From: Chlamydia poikilotherma
Lineage (GTDB): Bacteria; Chlamydiota; Chlamydiia; Chlamydiales; Chlamydiaceae
DNA length: 64,000 nucleotides
Assembly: GCF_900239975.1 (NCBI RefSeq)
Contig: NZ_LS992154.1
Location: forward strand, 124,001-188,000
Direction: 5' to 3'
Shown here: piece by piece, positions 55,982-64,000 of the stretch
Layout: every line of letters begins with the position of its first letter
How positions within the stretch are numbered: position 1 is the stretch's first letter
Translations under genes and position numbers: made by a program
Notes under the pieces: model-generated
What the model was told of the DNA's origin: nothing
The model's input: the letters and a program-made list of their open reading frames with translations, nothing else
Databases searched by the model: none

Positions 55982-57670
55982 TTACAATCTGTCTAAAGTT
56001 TGCAATCCTAATAAATGCATACCTGCAGCTAGGGTCTTTTCAACAAGAGCACAAAGATACAAACGTTCTTTTTGATGGGGGGACCCCTCAATATGACAAT
56101 CTCTAAAGAAGGCATTGAACTTGTTTGTAAGCATGTATAAATAGTCGGTTAGGAAATGCGGGCAGAGTTCCTTCAGAGTTAGATCAATGGCTTCTGGGAA
56201 GCGTAATAGTGCTAAAACTAAAGCTTCTTCAGAAGGTTCTTGAATACTTGCCGTTACTTTTAAGTCTAATTTTTCAATTCCCAAACGCCGCTTTATTCCT
56301 TGAATACGTACATAAGCATAAAGAAGGAACATTGCCGTGTTACCCTCAAAACGAAGCATTTTCTCAAAAGAAAAGATATAATCACTCACGCGATGAGAAG
56401 AAAGATCCGCATATTTAATTGCATTAATACCTAAAATAGGAGCACGTGCTCTAATCTCTTCATCAGACATTTCTGGACGGTGTTCTCTTAAGGTAGCTTT
56501 TGCTTGATCTATAGCAGTGTCTAACAACTCTTTGAGTTTTATATTTTCTCCAGAACGTGTTTTGAATTTTTTCCCTTCAGAATCAAGAACAAGGCCAAAA
56601 CCCACATGGGAGAAGGTTTCTTTATTAGGCAGATAGCCTGCAGCTAATGCCGTAGCTTCGAGAAGTTGGAAATGTAGAGATTGCCCCATATCGGTAACAA
56701 TGATAATTTTATTGGCACCGTCGTTTTTTACGCGATAGCGCATAGCGGCTAAATCTGTAGTCGCATAGTTATAACCTCCATCGCTTTTCTGTACCATTAG
56801 AGGAATGGAAAAGCCCTCATGGAAAACACATTTTGCGTTATCAGAAATAGTAATGAGATTCTTGTTCTCTAAATCTTGAATAATTTCAGGAAGGAAAGGA
56901 TTATAGAAAGATTCACCACGTTTTTCGATGGCAATATCTAAAACATTGTAAATCTTTTGAAAAGCTCGCTCAGAAATATCACAAATTTGCTTCCATAATT
57001 TTAAGGTAGCAGAATCTCCTGCTTGCAAAGCAACGACATTTGTTTGTGAGCGTTTTTTAAATTCTACATCCTCAGCAAAGCGTGCATGCGCTTTTTTATA
57101 TAACACTGTTAGATCTTCGAGGTTTTCTATATCTTCGGAAGATTCTTCTTGAAGGTAGGTGATTAACATGCCAAAAGCTGTCCCCCAATCACCAATATGA
57201 TTCAAGCGTAAAACGTCATTGCCTACAAAAGCAAAAACACGTGCTAAGCAATCTCCTATAATTGTGGAGCGTAGGTGTCCCACATGCATATCTTTAGCAA
57301 TATTTGGAGAAGAAAAATCAATAACAATTTTTTTGGGATTCTTAACACGGAATCCTGTAGATAAATTCTCAGAAAATGTTTTTAGCCTTGTATTTAGAAA
57401 TTCTTTTGAAAATGTAAAATTGATAAAACCTGGACCAGCAATTTCTATAGAAGCAAAAATCTCTTTAGGAATGTGATTGATAATGGCTTCAGCAATGGCT
57501 CTGGGAGCCATTTTTAATGTGCGAGCGAGTTTCATCGCATCATTACATTGATAATGACCAAAATGATCTTTTGTAGATTGAGTAATATCAGGAGAGATGT
57601 TGTCTACTTGAGGGAATGCTAATAGAGTTGCTTCTCGACATAGAGAAGATAAATAAGACAGCAGAGTCAT
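55982..57670 (-). CDS. argS: Arginyl-tRNA synthetase
   Basis: ArgS charges tRNA-Arg. The 562-residue class I synthetase has the N-terminal additional domain, the HIGH-equivalent HVGHLRS in [18 protein letters not shown] (about residue 127), and the C-terminal DALR anticodon domain with [16 protein letters not shown]. As in many ArgRS proteins there is no strict [15 protein letters not shown] occupies that region. It is the last gene of the uppS-cdsA-cmk-plsC-argS unit, five bases after plsC. Confidence 0.96.
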   Translation of the reverse strand: MTLLSYLSSLCREATLLAFPQVDNISPDITQSTKDHFGHYQCNDAMKLARTLKMAPRAIAEAIINHIPKEIFASIEIAGPGFINFTFSKEFLNTRLKTFSENLSTGFRVKNPKKIVIDFSSPNIAKDMHVGHLRSTIIGDCLARVFAFVGNDVLRLNHIGDWGTAFGMLITYLQEESSEDIENLEDLTVLYKKAHARFAEDVEFKKRSQTNVVALQAGDSATLKLWKQICDISERAFQKIYNVLDIAIEKRGESFYNPFLPEIIQDLENKNLITISDNAKCVFHEGFSIPLMVQKSDGGYNYATTDLAAMRYRVKNDGANKIIIVTDMGQSLHFQLLEATALAAGYLPNKETFSHVGFGLVLDSEGKKFKTRSGENIKLKELLDTAIDQAKATLREHRPEMSDEEIRARAPILGINAIKYADLSSHRVSDYIFSFEKMLRFEGNTAMFLLYAYVRIQGIKRRLGIEKLDLKVTASIQEPSEEALVLALLRFPEAIDLTLKELCPHFLTDYLYMLTNKFNAFFRDCHIEGSPHQKERLYLCALVEKTLAAGMHLLGLQTLDRL

Positions 57671-57675
57671 AGTAG

Positions 57676-58323
57676 TTAAGGAACCTCTCCTATACAGCCA
57701 TTTTCATACCAAGTTTTTAACTCAGCTATTTTACTCATAATCCTATCAGTGGCTATTTGGTAAGTTTCTTTAGAGCTTAGATTGTCATTATCAATCAAAT
57801 CATCAAAAGTTAGCGGTTTACCAAAAACACAAGTGATGGTTTTCCAAATTTTAGGAAATTTTTGATAACGATTAAAAATCTCGTAGGTACCCCCAACATA
57901 GGCGGGAACTACAGGAACGCGAGCTTTAATAGCTATTAACCCAACCCCAACTTTCCCAGGAAGCAGCTCCCCAGTCGGGCTGCGTTCTCCTTCGGGGTAA
58001 ATAATAAGCTTTTTCTTCTTTTTAAAGAGTTCAAAGGCGGCTTTAAATGCTGCAGAGTTGCCCCCGCCTTTTTTAACGGGATAAGATCCCCATTCTTTAT
58101 GTAACCACCCTGTAAAGCGATTGCTAAATAGTGTAGAGCGTGCCAGATGATGTAGACAACCATGAACAGATAAATTTAGAGCTATGGGATCTAAATAGGA
58201 ATTGTGATTAGAAGCAATGATAGCGGCTCCTTTAACAAGATTCTTTTTTACTCCATAAACTTTATGTCTATAAAGTAAGGTAAAAGCAACTCTGGTAAGG
58301 AATTTACAAACTGTAAATATCAT
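57676..58323 (-). CDS. plsC: 1-acyl-sn-glycerol-3-phosphate acyltransferase
   Basis: PlsC makes phosphatidic acid from lysophosphatidic acid. The 215-residue membrane protein has the HX4D catalytic motif in NHNSYLDP (about residues 39-46) and the substrate motif [10 protein letters not shown]. An N-terminal hydrophobic segment anchors it. The ATG overlaps the cmk stop. It feeds CdsA, encoded two genes upstream. Confidence 0.93.
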   Translation of the reverse strand: MIFTVCKFLTRVAFTLLYRHKVYGVKKNLVKGAAIIASNHNSYLDPIALNLSVHGCLHHLARSTLFSNRFTGWLHKEWGSYPVKKGGGNSAAFKAAFELFKKKKKLIIYPEGERSPTGELLPGKVGVGLIAIKARVPVVPAYVGGTYEIFNRYQKFPKIWKTITCVFGKPLTFDDLIDNDNLSSKETYQIATDRIMSKIAELKTWYENGCIGEVP

Positions 58324-58970
58324 GGCAATTTCGGGGAAACTAAAGCTAAAATTTTCTCTAGAACTTGGCTTATTGTCAAATCTGAAGAATCTAAAATAAT
58401 AGCGCCTTCAGGAATGATCAGGGGATCATGAGTGCGTTGGCTATCTGCTTCATCACGCTTTACAAGTTCAGCATGTAAAGCCTCTTTTGAAAGAGAGTTT
58501 TCTGGTAGATCTTTTAGCCTTCGTGCAGCTCTTACCTCGGCATTTGCTGTGAGAAAGATTTTTACATCAGCATCAGGAAAAACTTTGGAACCCATATCTC
58601 TGCCTTCAAAAACACAATTGCCTAATTCTGCATATTTTCTTTGAAGCCTATGCATAAAAGAGCGTACTTCAGGAAGCTGAGAAAGCTTGGATGCTGCATT
58701 TGCTACTTCTTGAGTTCCTAGTTCTGCGGATAAGAGTTGTCCATCTAGAAAAGCTTCGAAAGGTTGCCCCGAAATAAATGAAAATGAAAATGGGGGGTTA
58801 TCTATAAGTTCTTTGATTGATAGATCTTTCCAAAATTCTTGTAGATATGTGTAGGCTATGGTGCGATACATCGCGCCTGTATTGCAATAATTAAATTTTA
58901 AGTCTTTAGCAAGAGCTTTTGCTACTGTGCTTTTCCCCGTTCCTGAGGGGCCGTCTATTGTAATAATCAT
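58320..58970 (-). CDS. cmk: Cytidylate kinase
   Basis: Cmk phosphorylates CMP and dCMP. The 216-residue product has the P-loop [17 protein letters not shown] at the N terminus, [26 protein letters not shown] and KRDEADSQR, all family-typical. CMP is released by the CDP-lipid enzymes encoded next door, so grouping with cdsA and plsC fits. It overlaps both neighbours by four bases. Confidence 0.96.
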   Translation of the reverse strand: MIITIDGPSGTGKSTVAKALAKDLKFNYCNTGAMYRTIAYTYLQEFWKDLSIKELIDNPPFSFSFISGQPFEAFLDGQLLSAELGTQEVANAASKLSQLPEVRSFMHRLQRKYAELGNCVFEGRDMGSKVFPDADVKIFLTANAEVRAARRLKDLPENSLSKEALHAELVKRDEADSQRTHDPLIIPEGAIILDSSDLTISQVLEKILALVSPKLP

Positions 58971-59887
58971 CTTAGAAACATGGACTTTTGTGTGATCAGA
59001 AGTAGAATATACACAATAGGTGTAGAAAGTAATAGGGAATCTAAGGTGTCTAAAGTACCGCCTACAGCTTTTAGTTGGTTGCTATTTTTAATTTTAGCAT
59101 CACGTTTGAAAATAGATTCGATAACATCTCCAAAAAATCCACTAATTCCTAGAATAACGCCTAAGGCAATTAAAATGCTCGGCATAGTGATATAATTAGA
59201 AAATCTTGTGGGAATTTGCAGAAAGAATGCTACGCTAATTAAAGTAGCTCCTAAACAGCCTGAAACAAATCCAACAACAGTTTTATGTGGACTAATTTCA
59301 GGAGTGATTTTCTTTTGACCAAATGCTTTCCCAAAGAAATAACCAAAAATATCCGCTCCTTTTGTTGTGGCGATGAGGAAACATGCCCACCAAACACCTA
59401 AAAACGGTTCATCCGTATGAATAAATCCATAAAGGATATGTAAGAATAGACGCACAGGAATACCTACATAGAGCATAGAAAATAAAGTAATACCCGAACT
59501 TTCTAAGGGGCCACATTTATTTTTTCTCGATCTAAAGACGTTAATAGTTATCCAAACAAATAAGAAGCACCAAGGGATGGTAGAAATAAATTTAGGAAAT
59601 ACATGATGCCAGCGAATTGCAATAAAGCTAGTTAAAACAAAAATAAAAGATCCTATCGCGCTATATAAACGAAAAGCATAGTACATCTTAACTTTTGCCA
59701 TGGTTCCATATTCATAGGTTGCTACAGCACTACAAAGAGCTGTGATAAATCCTAAAGCAAAAGATGTCATAGGAAATAGAGAACTATAAAGAAGAAGTAC
59801 TAGGAAAGTAAGAACCAACGAATGTACAACAACTCGTTGAAAAAGATCTCCATAGAAAGGAGTTTTGAACTTATTCAGTTTCAACAT
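58967..59887 (-). CDS. cdsA: Phosphatidate cytidylyltransferase
   Basis: CdsA forms CDP-diacylglycerol from phosphatidate and CTP. The 306-residue protein has about eight membrane helices and the C-terminal signature region [15 protein letters not shown] followed by [12 protein letters not shown], a variant of the usual GHGGxxDRx[20 protein letters not shown] is the typical cytosolic segment. It starts two bases after the uppS stop. Confidence 0.92.
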   Translation of the reverse strand: MLKLNKFKTPFYGDLFQRVVVHSLVLTFLVLLLYSSLFPMTSFALGFITALCSAVATYEYGTMAKVKMYYAFRLYSAIGSFIFVLTSFIAIRWHHVFPKFISTIPWCFLFVWITINVFRSRKNKCGPLESSGITLFSMLYVGIPVRLFLHILYGFIHTDEPFLGVWWACFLIATTKGADIFGYFFGKAFGQKKITPEISPHKTVVGFVSGCLGATLISVAFFLQIPTRFSNYITMPSILIALGVILGISGFFGDVIESIFKRDAKIKNSNQLKAVGGTLDTLDSLLLSTPIVYILLLITQKSMFLR

Positions 59888-59889
59888 GG

Positions 59890-60642
59890 CTATTTGCCTC
59901 CTCGTCGTGATCTGTGTTGGTAAGCTTTAATGGCATCTAGAAGATGATTGGGTTTAAAATCTGGCCATAAAACATCGGTTACATATAGCTCTGTATACGC
60001 TATTTGCCATAAGAGGAAATTACTTACACGCATTTCGCCACCAGTGCGAATTAATAAATCGGGATCAGGCATGTCCGAAGTGTCTAAATACGAGCGGATT
60101 AACTCTTCTGAAATAGAGTCTGAAGATATTTTCTGCTCTATTAAATCCTGATGAAGTTTTTTAAATGCACGTACCAGCTCGTCCTTTCCACCATAATTAA
60201 TTGCTAGCACAAGATCTCTGTGTGGATTTTGGTAGGTTTTTAAGGCGATTTCAGAAATTTTTTGTTGTAAGTATAGAGGAAGTCCTAATAAATTTCCTAT
60301 GCAACGCAACCTAATCTTATTTTCAATAAGATAAGGAAGTTGTTCGTCTAATTGAGAATAGAAGAGACAAAACAGTTCCTCGACTTCCTCAGTTGATCTT
60401 AGAAAATTTTCTGTAGAGAAAGCAAATAATGTAAGAACCTCAATACCCAAAGAAAAAGCAGATTCAATAATATTGGGCAAGACTTTGGCTCCATAGTAGT
60501 GCCCGGAAGAATACTTGACCGTACACTGTGCTTGATGTTGGTGATACCAGCGGCGATTGCCATCCATAATGATGGCAACGTGTCTCGGCAAAGACTGGGT
60601 GGATAGATTAGCTTGATTCGCCTGTTTTAAGGTGAGAAACAT
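59890..60642 (-). CDS. uppS: Undecaprenyl diphosphate synthase
   Basis: UppS builds the C55 lipid carrier for peptidoglycan precursors. The 250-residue product has HVAIIMDGNRRW with the catalytic Asp27, LTLFAFSTENFLRS, INYGGKDELV and DLLIRTGGEMRVSNFLLWQ, which are the cis-prenyltransferase conserved regions. It is the first gene of the five-gene minus-strand unit. No strong promoter was identified upstream. Confidence 0.96.
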   Translation of the reverse strand: MFLTLKQANQANLSTQSLPRHVAIIMDGNRRWYHQHQAQCTVKYSSGHYYGAKVLPNIIESAFSLGIEVLTLFAFSTENFLRSTEEVEELFCLFYSQLDEQLPYLIENKIRLRCIGNLLGLPLYLQQKISEIALKTYQNPHRDLVLAINYGGKDELVRAFKKLHQDLIEQKISSDSISEELIRSYLDTSDMPDPDLLIRTGGEMRVSNFLLWQIAYTELYVTDVLWPDFKPNHLLDAIKAYQHRSRRGGK

Positions 60643-61216
60643 ATCTACATCGTTAGTTGTGGCAGTGTGTTATGATTGATTTTCAAAAACAACAGCTGAA
60701 CCTCTTCTTAAGCTAAAATAATAGATAAAGAGCTTTTTAATTTGCTCAGGATGCAAAACAATAATGAGGGTTAAAAAAAGTTGCGATCTCCGAGAGGCAT
60801 AGTAGAAGAAATATCATATCTTGACAAGTTGACATTCTTGAATTGAAAATAATGAATAGAACAAGGGAGCTCCTCTAAGAGTTAAGGTATATATTTTGTA
60901 ATGTTCTAAAAATTATTTAGGATGAATGTCGATCCGTATACTACAGAGTTAATGTATCGACTTCATCTATAAATACCTTCCTTAAAATATATTGTTGAAC
61001 ACTAAATTCCTGTCCAAAGCAATGATAGAACAATCATCCTGAGTTATGTACATAAATCACGTCCTCAATTATTTAATCACAAAAGCGATAACAAATTTTT
61101 TATTTCGAAGATCGTAGAGGTTTTTTATTTCTTTGATTTGTTATACTTAGTTGCATTTATAAAGTAGTTGTTTTTCAGTCATGAGACTAATACTTCCAAC
61201 TTATAAGGTATCTTAA
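60643..61216. other. Intergenic gap between uppS and the Inc-like gene
   Basis: This 574-base region separates divergent genes. No ORF over 16 codons was found on the plus strand. It holds two overlapping TTGACA boxes (60821-60826 and 60829-60834) with only weak -10 sequences, and a long hairpin at 60921-60967. A small RNA is possible; otherwise it holds the divergent promoters. Confidence 0.5.
60921..60967. repeat. Long hairpin in the uppS upstream gap
   Basis: GATGAATGTCGAT (60921-60933) pairs with ATCGACTTCATC (60956-60967) with a single bulged base and a 22-base loop. It lies 65-90 bases downstream of the tandem TTGACA boxes. Confidence 0.55.
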
Positions 61217-62317
61217 ATGAAATTGCCTCGAATGTGTTTTGGGTATCTTCCGAAACCCGCATTTATGTCTACAAAAGAGAAGAGCAACATTCATTATATT
61301 CCTACGGCTCGCCATGCAGCTAAAAAAGTGATTTCAGGGCTCTTCGCATTATTGGGTGTGGGGGCATTTTCCTGTAGCGTACTTGCCGCTAGTATGTGTC
61401 AGACTTTTCTTCCTTGTATTGGATTATTAATTCTTGGAATTCTTTTATGCATCGTTGCATATCAGCAATACACAAGTGCGTGGACACGTATTGAGATTCC
61501 GAAATTACATTATCGGAAACACGTAATCTCCTCGGTAACTGAGCAGGAATATTACTCATTATTGCGAACATGGCGTTTGCTATCTCCAGGGGCATATTGT
61601 CATCAGGTGAACAACAACATTCATATCTGTGAAGGGACTAAGGAGAATCTAAAGAAAATTTTAGAAAAAAGATCCGTTAAAAAAAATGGAACGATTTTAA
61701 TTCAGGAATTGGATTTAGACGCAATTAGAAACCGACAATTAGAAACAGAAACCCTATATCAAGAAGTTTTTCAGCTTCCTCCTGCTATGCAGGAGTGTGT
61801 TAAAAACTCTTTAAGAACAAGTCATTCTCAAGACAGAATGGTCATTACTCCTTGGATCGATCGCCTTCAAGGTCCTGCTCCTCAAGAAGTGCTTTATACG
61901 CATATCCCTGGATTGCGTCAGGAACAAACTGAACCATCTCTATCCGTCTATACAGAAGCGTATATTGAGGCTTTTAAAGCAGCAATCGAGAGAGTGTCAA
62001 TTTCTCGTTTTGTAAATAAAGAGGGAATCTGCCTTTTAGTTTCTCCTCTGGGAGTTATAAAAGGATTAGATGGTGCAGCTCTACATTCTGCAAAAATTCT
62101 TTCTAAAACAGCTTTTCTTCAAGCCGTAGAATTTCTAGCAACCGAAGTCGTCCTGCCAGAAAATAAATCCAAAATTTCAATCACCATAGCTCTTGTTGAT
62201 CCAGATAGTGTTGCTCCCCTAAGATCTGTGGATACAAACGTCATGTTCCCAACTAGAGAAAGCCTATCTTTCTCCGATTTCGCACCATCTAGTTCTTCTT
62301 GGTGTCATGTGATCTAA
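61217..62317 (+). CDS. Inc-like membrane protein with conserved C-terminal domain
   Basis: The 366-residue protein has a bilobed hydrophobic domain at about residues 39-81 (two helices around FLPC) and no cleavable signal, as expected of an inclusion-membrane protein. The C-terminal 270 residues look globular. The segment from AYIEAFKAAIERV through ICLLVSPLGVI to the beta strand KISITIALVDPDS weakly resembles the second half of a macro (ADP-ribose-binding) domain; this is speculative. It lies where C. trachomatis has the Inc CT449, between uppS and secDF (from memory). AAGG precedes the ATG. Confidence 0.65.
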   Translation: MKLPRMCFGYLPKPAFMSTKEKSNIHYIPTARHAAKKVISGLFALLGVGAFSCSVLAASMCQTFLPCIGLLILGILLCIVAYQQYTSAWTRIEIPKLHYRKHVISSVTEQEYYSLLRTWRLLSPGAYCHQVNNNIHICEGTKENLKKILEKRSVKKNGTILIQELDLDAIRNRQLETETLYQEVFQLPPAMQECVKNSLRTSHSQDRMVITPWIDRLQGPAPQEVLYTHIPGLRQEQTEPSLSVYTEAYIEAFKAAIERVSISRFVNKEGICLLVSPLGVIKGLDGAALHSAKILSKTAFLQAVEFLATEVVLPENKSKISITIALVDPDSVAPLRSVDTNVMFPTRESLSFSDFAPSSSSWCHVI

Positions 62318-62563
62318 TCTACTTGAAAATAACTTCTCAGGATTAGATGGATTGTTTTTGTAAACCTAATTTTAGAAAATAATAATTAAAATAGATGATC
62401 CCGACTTGTGGATTATGGCCTTAGGATTGTATTGACAATTTTGCAACAAATTACTTGTTTAAATTCCTAAACAGGTCTCCATTTGACGATTTTATTTTCA
62501 ATTGGTATTTTAGTTCATTAGTATTTCCATTCAAAATATTCGCTAATTTAAAAGAGCCACACA

Positions 62564-64000
62564 ATGAAACAGAGATTTGGACGCAATTTAAGTATAATTG
62601 TTTTTGTTTTTGGATTAGCTCTGTACTATGTGTTGCCCACATGTCTTTACTACTCTCGACCATTGAATAAGAAAGTTGATGAGAAAGAGGCGCAACAGAT
62701 TATTCGTAAATTAACGAATCAAGTTTCTGAAGTGCGTAGTGATATTATTCCTAGAGTTTCTTCAGTTCTTTCTGCATTGAAATTACGAGGACATATTACA
62801 CAACACCCGAGCATCCCAGGAGTGGTGAATGTTCATTTCAAAGATAATACGGATGCCTACGCTTTTCTTGAGAATATGGTTTATGGTGAACCCACGGTCC
62901 CCATAAAATCTTCCCGTTTGTATGTCCTAGGATATGAAAGCAAAGAGAATAGTATTGTCCAAGTTACTGGATCTTTGACTACTGCTTTAACAGAAAATGA
63001 TTTCTCTTTTGTCTCGTATAATAAAGAGGATGCTGAATCAGCAAAAGAAACCTTGAATGTTGTTTCATCTTTGATTCCTCTCACTCCTTCTGGTTCATGT
63101 TGCTGTGGTTACACCTCGATTTGGAATACAGCATCTATAGATAGAGTAGTCCAACTAGCTAAGAACCTTTCATTGGGTTTGGAAATTCTTCCTAAATCAA
63201 GAACACTGGCTCTATTTAACTACTTCTTCTCTTCAGAAAAAGATTATTCCTCATTTTTAGCGCGGTTAGAAAGTTTATCCACAGACCCCGATCTTTCCCA
63301 ACAACAACAATCTATTTTTCGAGATGCATACCATAATTTAAAGACGAGATCTCAAAGATGGAAAAAAACTGCCACACGTATTGTAGATAATTCTTTAGAT
63401 TGTAGTACAGTATCCCCTTTCTTTTCTTCGGTAGAATTTCTATCTAAGGAAAGAAAAGTAGTATTCTATCTCGATCCCCATGTGCTTGCTAAACGTGAAG
63501 AATTATCCGTAGAACAACGTTTAGATTTTGATTCGTGGCTGGCTAAAGAAAAGCAAAGACTAGCACATAAATTCCAAAAACCTATTCAAGAATCTTCTCA
63601 AGGATTTTCATTTAATCTAAGTGATAAAGATGCCAGTGGAAAAATTGTTTTGCATGGACAGCGTATCTATCAGGGAATGGTTGAACATCTAGCTACATTG
63701 GCATTGAATAGACCTCCAGCGCAATCATGCGATCTTATACGAAAAAATTTTCCTATACATTGTCGTTTGCCCAAAGAAAGCGATGCGTTTGGTTGTTTTA
63801 TTTTCTCCCCAGAGAAGAGTTGTGCGCACTTTTCTAAAGGATCTGTTTATGTAGTTTTGAAAGGATTACGCTCTGTTGCGGCGAAATATGATAAGGGAAC
63901 AGCAGAAGATGCTAAGATCTTCGATAAGGATCTACAAAATTTATATAATTGTTTTTCTCACACAGATGCAGCTCCATGGAGTATAGGAGAAGATGAGGTT
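62564..64000 (+). CDS. secD: SecD/SecF fusion translocase subunit, N-terminal part
   Basis: An ORF from the ATG at 62564 stays open to the right edge (479 codons). It starts MKQRFGRNLSIIVFVFGLALYYVLPT, with a first membrane helix (about residues 9-26) and a long periplasmic P1-like region with repeated charged segments. Chlamydiae encode a SecD-SecF fusion of about 1400 residues at this position (CT448, from memory), which helps SecYEG export using the proton gradient. The P1 sequence itself is diverged, so the call rests on N-terminal topology, size of the open frame and position. Confidence 0.78.
   Translation, partial: MKQRFGRNLSIIVFVFGLALYYVLPTCLYYSRPLNKKVDEKEAQQIIRKLTNQVSEVRSDIIPRVSSVLSALKLRGHITQHPSIPGVVNVHFKDNTDAYAFLENMVYGEPTVPIKSSRLYVLGYESKENSIVQVTGSLTTALTENDFSFVSYNKEDAESAKETLNVVSSLIPLTPSGSCCCGYTSIWNTASIDRVVQLAKNLSLGLEILPKSRTLALFNYFFSSEKDYSSFLARLESLSTDPDLSQQQQSIFRDAYHNLKTRSQRWKKTATRIVDNSLDCSTVSPFFSSVEFLSKERKVVFYLDPHVLAKREELSVEQRLDFDSWLAKEKQRLAHKFQKPIQESSQGFSFNLSDKDASGKIVLHGQRIYQGMVEHLATLALNRPPAQSCDLIRKNFPIHCRLPKESDAFGCFIFSPEKSCAHFSKGSVYVVLKGLRSVAAKYDKGTAEDAKIFDKDLQNLYNCFSHTDAAPWSIGEDEV

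Noticed and set aside
62451..62670. Short ORFs on both strands around the secDF start
   Set aside because: They overlap the secDF start region and have no ribosome-binding site or recognisable motif.

Overview
The window is a contiguous chromosome segment from a member of the Chlamydiaceae, most likely of the Chlamydophila group (C. caviae, C. felis, C. psittaci or C. abortus type). The pointers are a nucleotide-parasite transporter (Npt2), Tarp, SWIB, a CtcB/CtcC two-component pair whose regulator has no DNA-binding domain, two proteins with the bilobed hydrophobic domain of inclusion-membrane (Inc) proteins, a MurA with Asp in place of the catalytic Cys, and a gene order that, from memory, runs backwards through C. 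trachomatis CT502 to CT448. The pyrE-like gene beside glgC, the large Inc-like gene between ctcC and ctcB, and a Tarp without obvious tyrosine-rich N-terminal repeats argue against C. trachomatis itself. The species cannot be fixed from sequence reading alone.

Layout. 1-5.6 kb: end of ruvC, ruvA, ndk, lplA, mnmG, a 29-residue basic protein, a structured intergenic stretch and dnaB. 5.9-15.6 kb: tRNA-Ser(GCU), pgsA paralogue, npt2, sohB, polA-coaE-rho (overlapping operon), a small hypothetical gene with an apparently leaderless promoter, and pyrE. 15.7-22 kb: glgC, metallophosphoesterase-rsmD, a lipoprotein solute-binding protein, hemH, a membrane TPR protein and a small two-helix membrane protein. 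21.9-23.8 kb: the accessory-looking part, with three short secreted-peptide genes (two are a clear tandem duplication that includes the upstream region), then an 880-base gene-poor gap holding an 18-base perfect palindrome and a candidate promoter. 23.8-29.1 kb: oppA-oppB-oppC with unusually long inserts in both permeases and no ATPase gene nearby. 29.1-38 kb: ogt, MORN-repeat protein, pheT, LysM protein, yidD, RMD1-family protein, tRNA-Leu(GAG), a secreted protein with a TTG start, recO, a nuclease-fold protein and long-form hpf. 38-45 kb: tRNA-Arg(UCG), ctcC, a 1012-residue coiled-coil Inc-like gene on the opposite strand, ctcB, a small protein, tRNA-Leu(CAA) and a lipoprotein. 45-51.7 kb: HAD phosphatase, truA-ispD-metallophosphoesterase, SWIB, prfB with a programmed +1 frameshift, GNAT, SprT-like protein and yebC. 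51.7-64 kb: tarp, murA, the argS-plsC-cmk-cdsA-uppS block, a second Inc-like protein and the 5' part of a secDF fusion.

Functionally most genes are core: replication and repair (dnaB, polA, ruvAC, recO, ogt), translation (mnmG, prfB, pheT, argS, truA, hpf, tRNAs), envelope and lipid synthesis (murA, uppS, ispD, cdsA, plsC, pgsA) and energy or nucleotide parasitism (npt2, ndk, cmk, pyrE). Host-interaction functions are carried by Tarp, the two large Inc-like proteins and possibly the small secreted peptides. No CRISPR array, insertion sequence, prophage or rRNA operon was seen. Locus names of other genomes are given from memory, not from a search.
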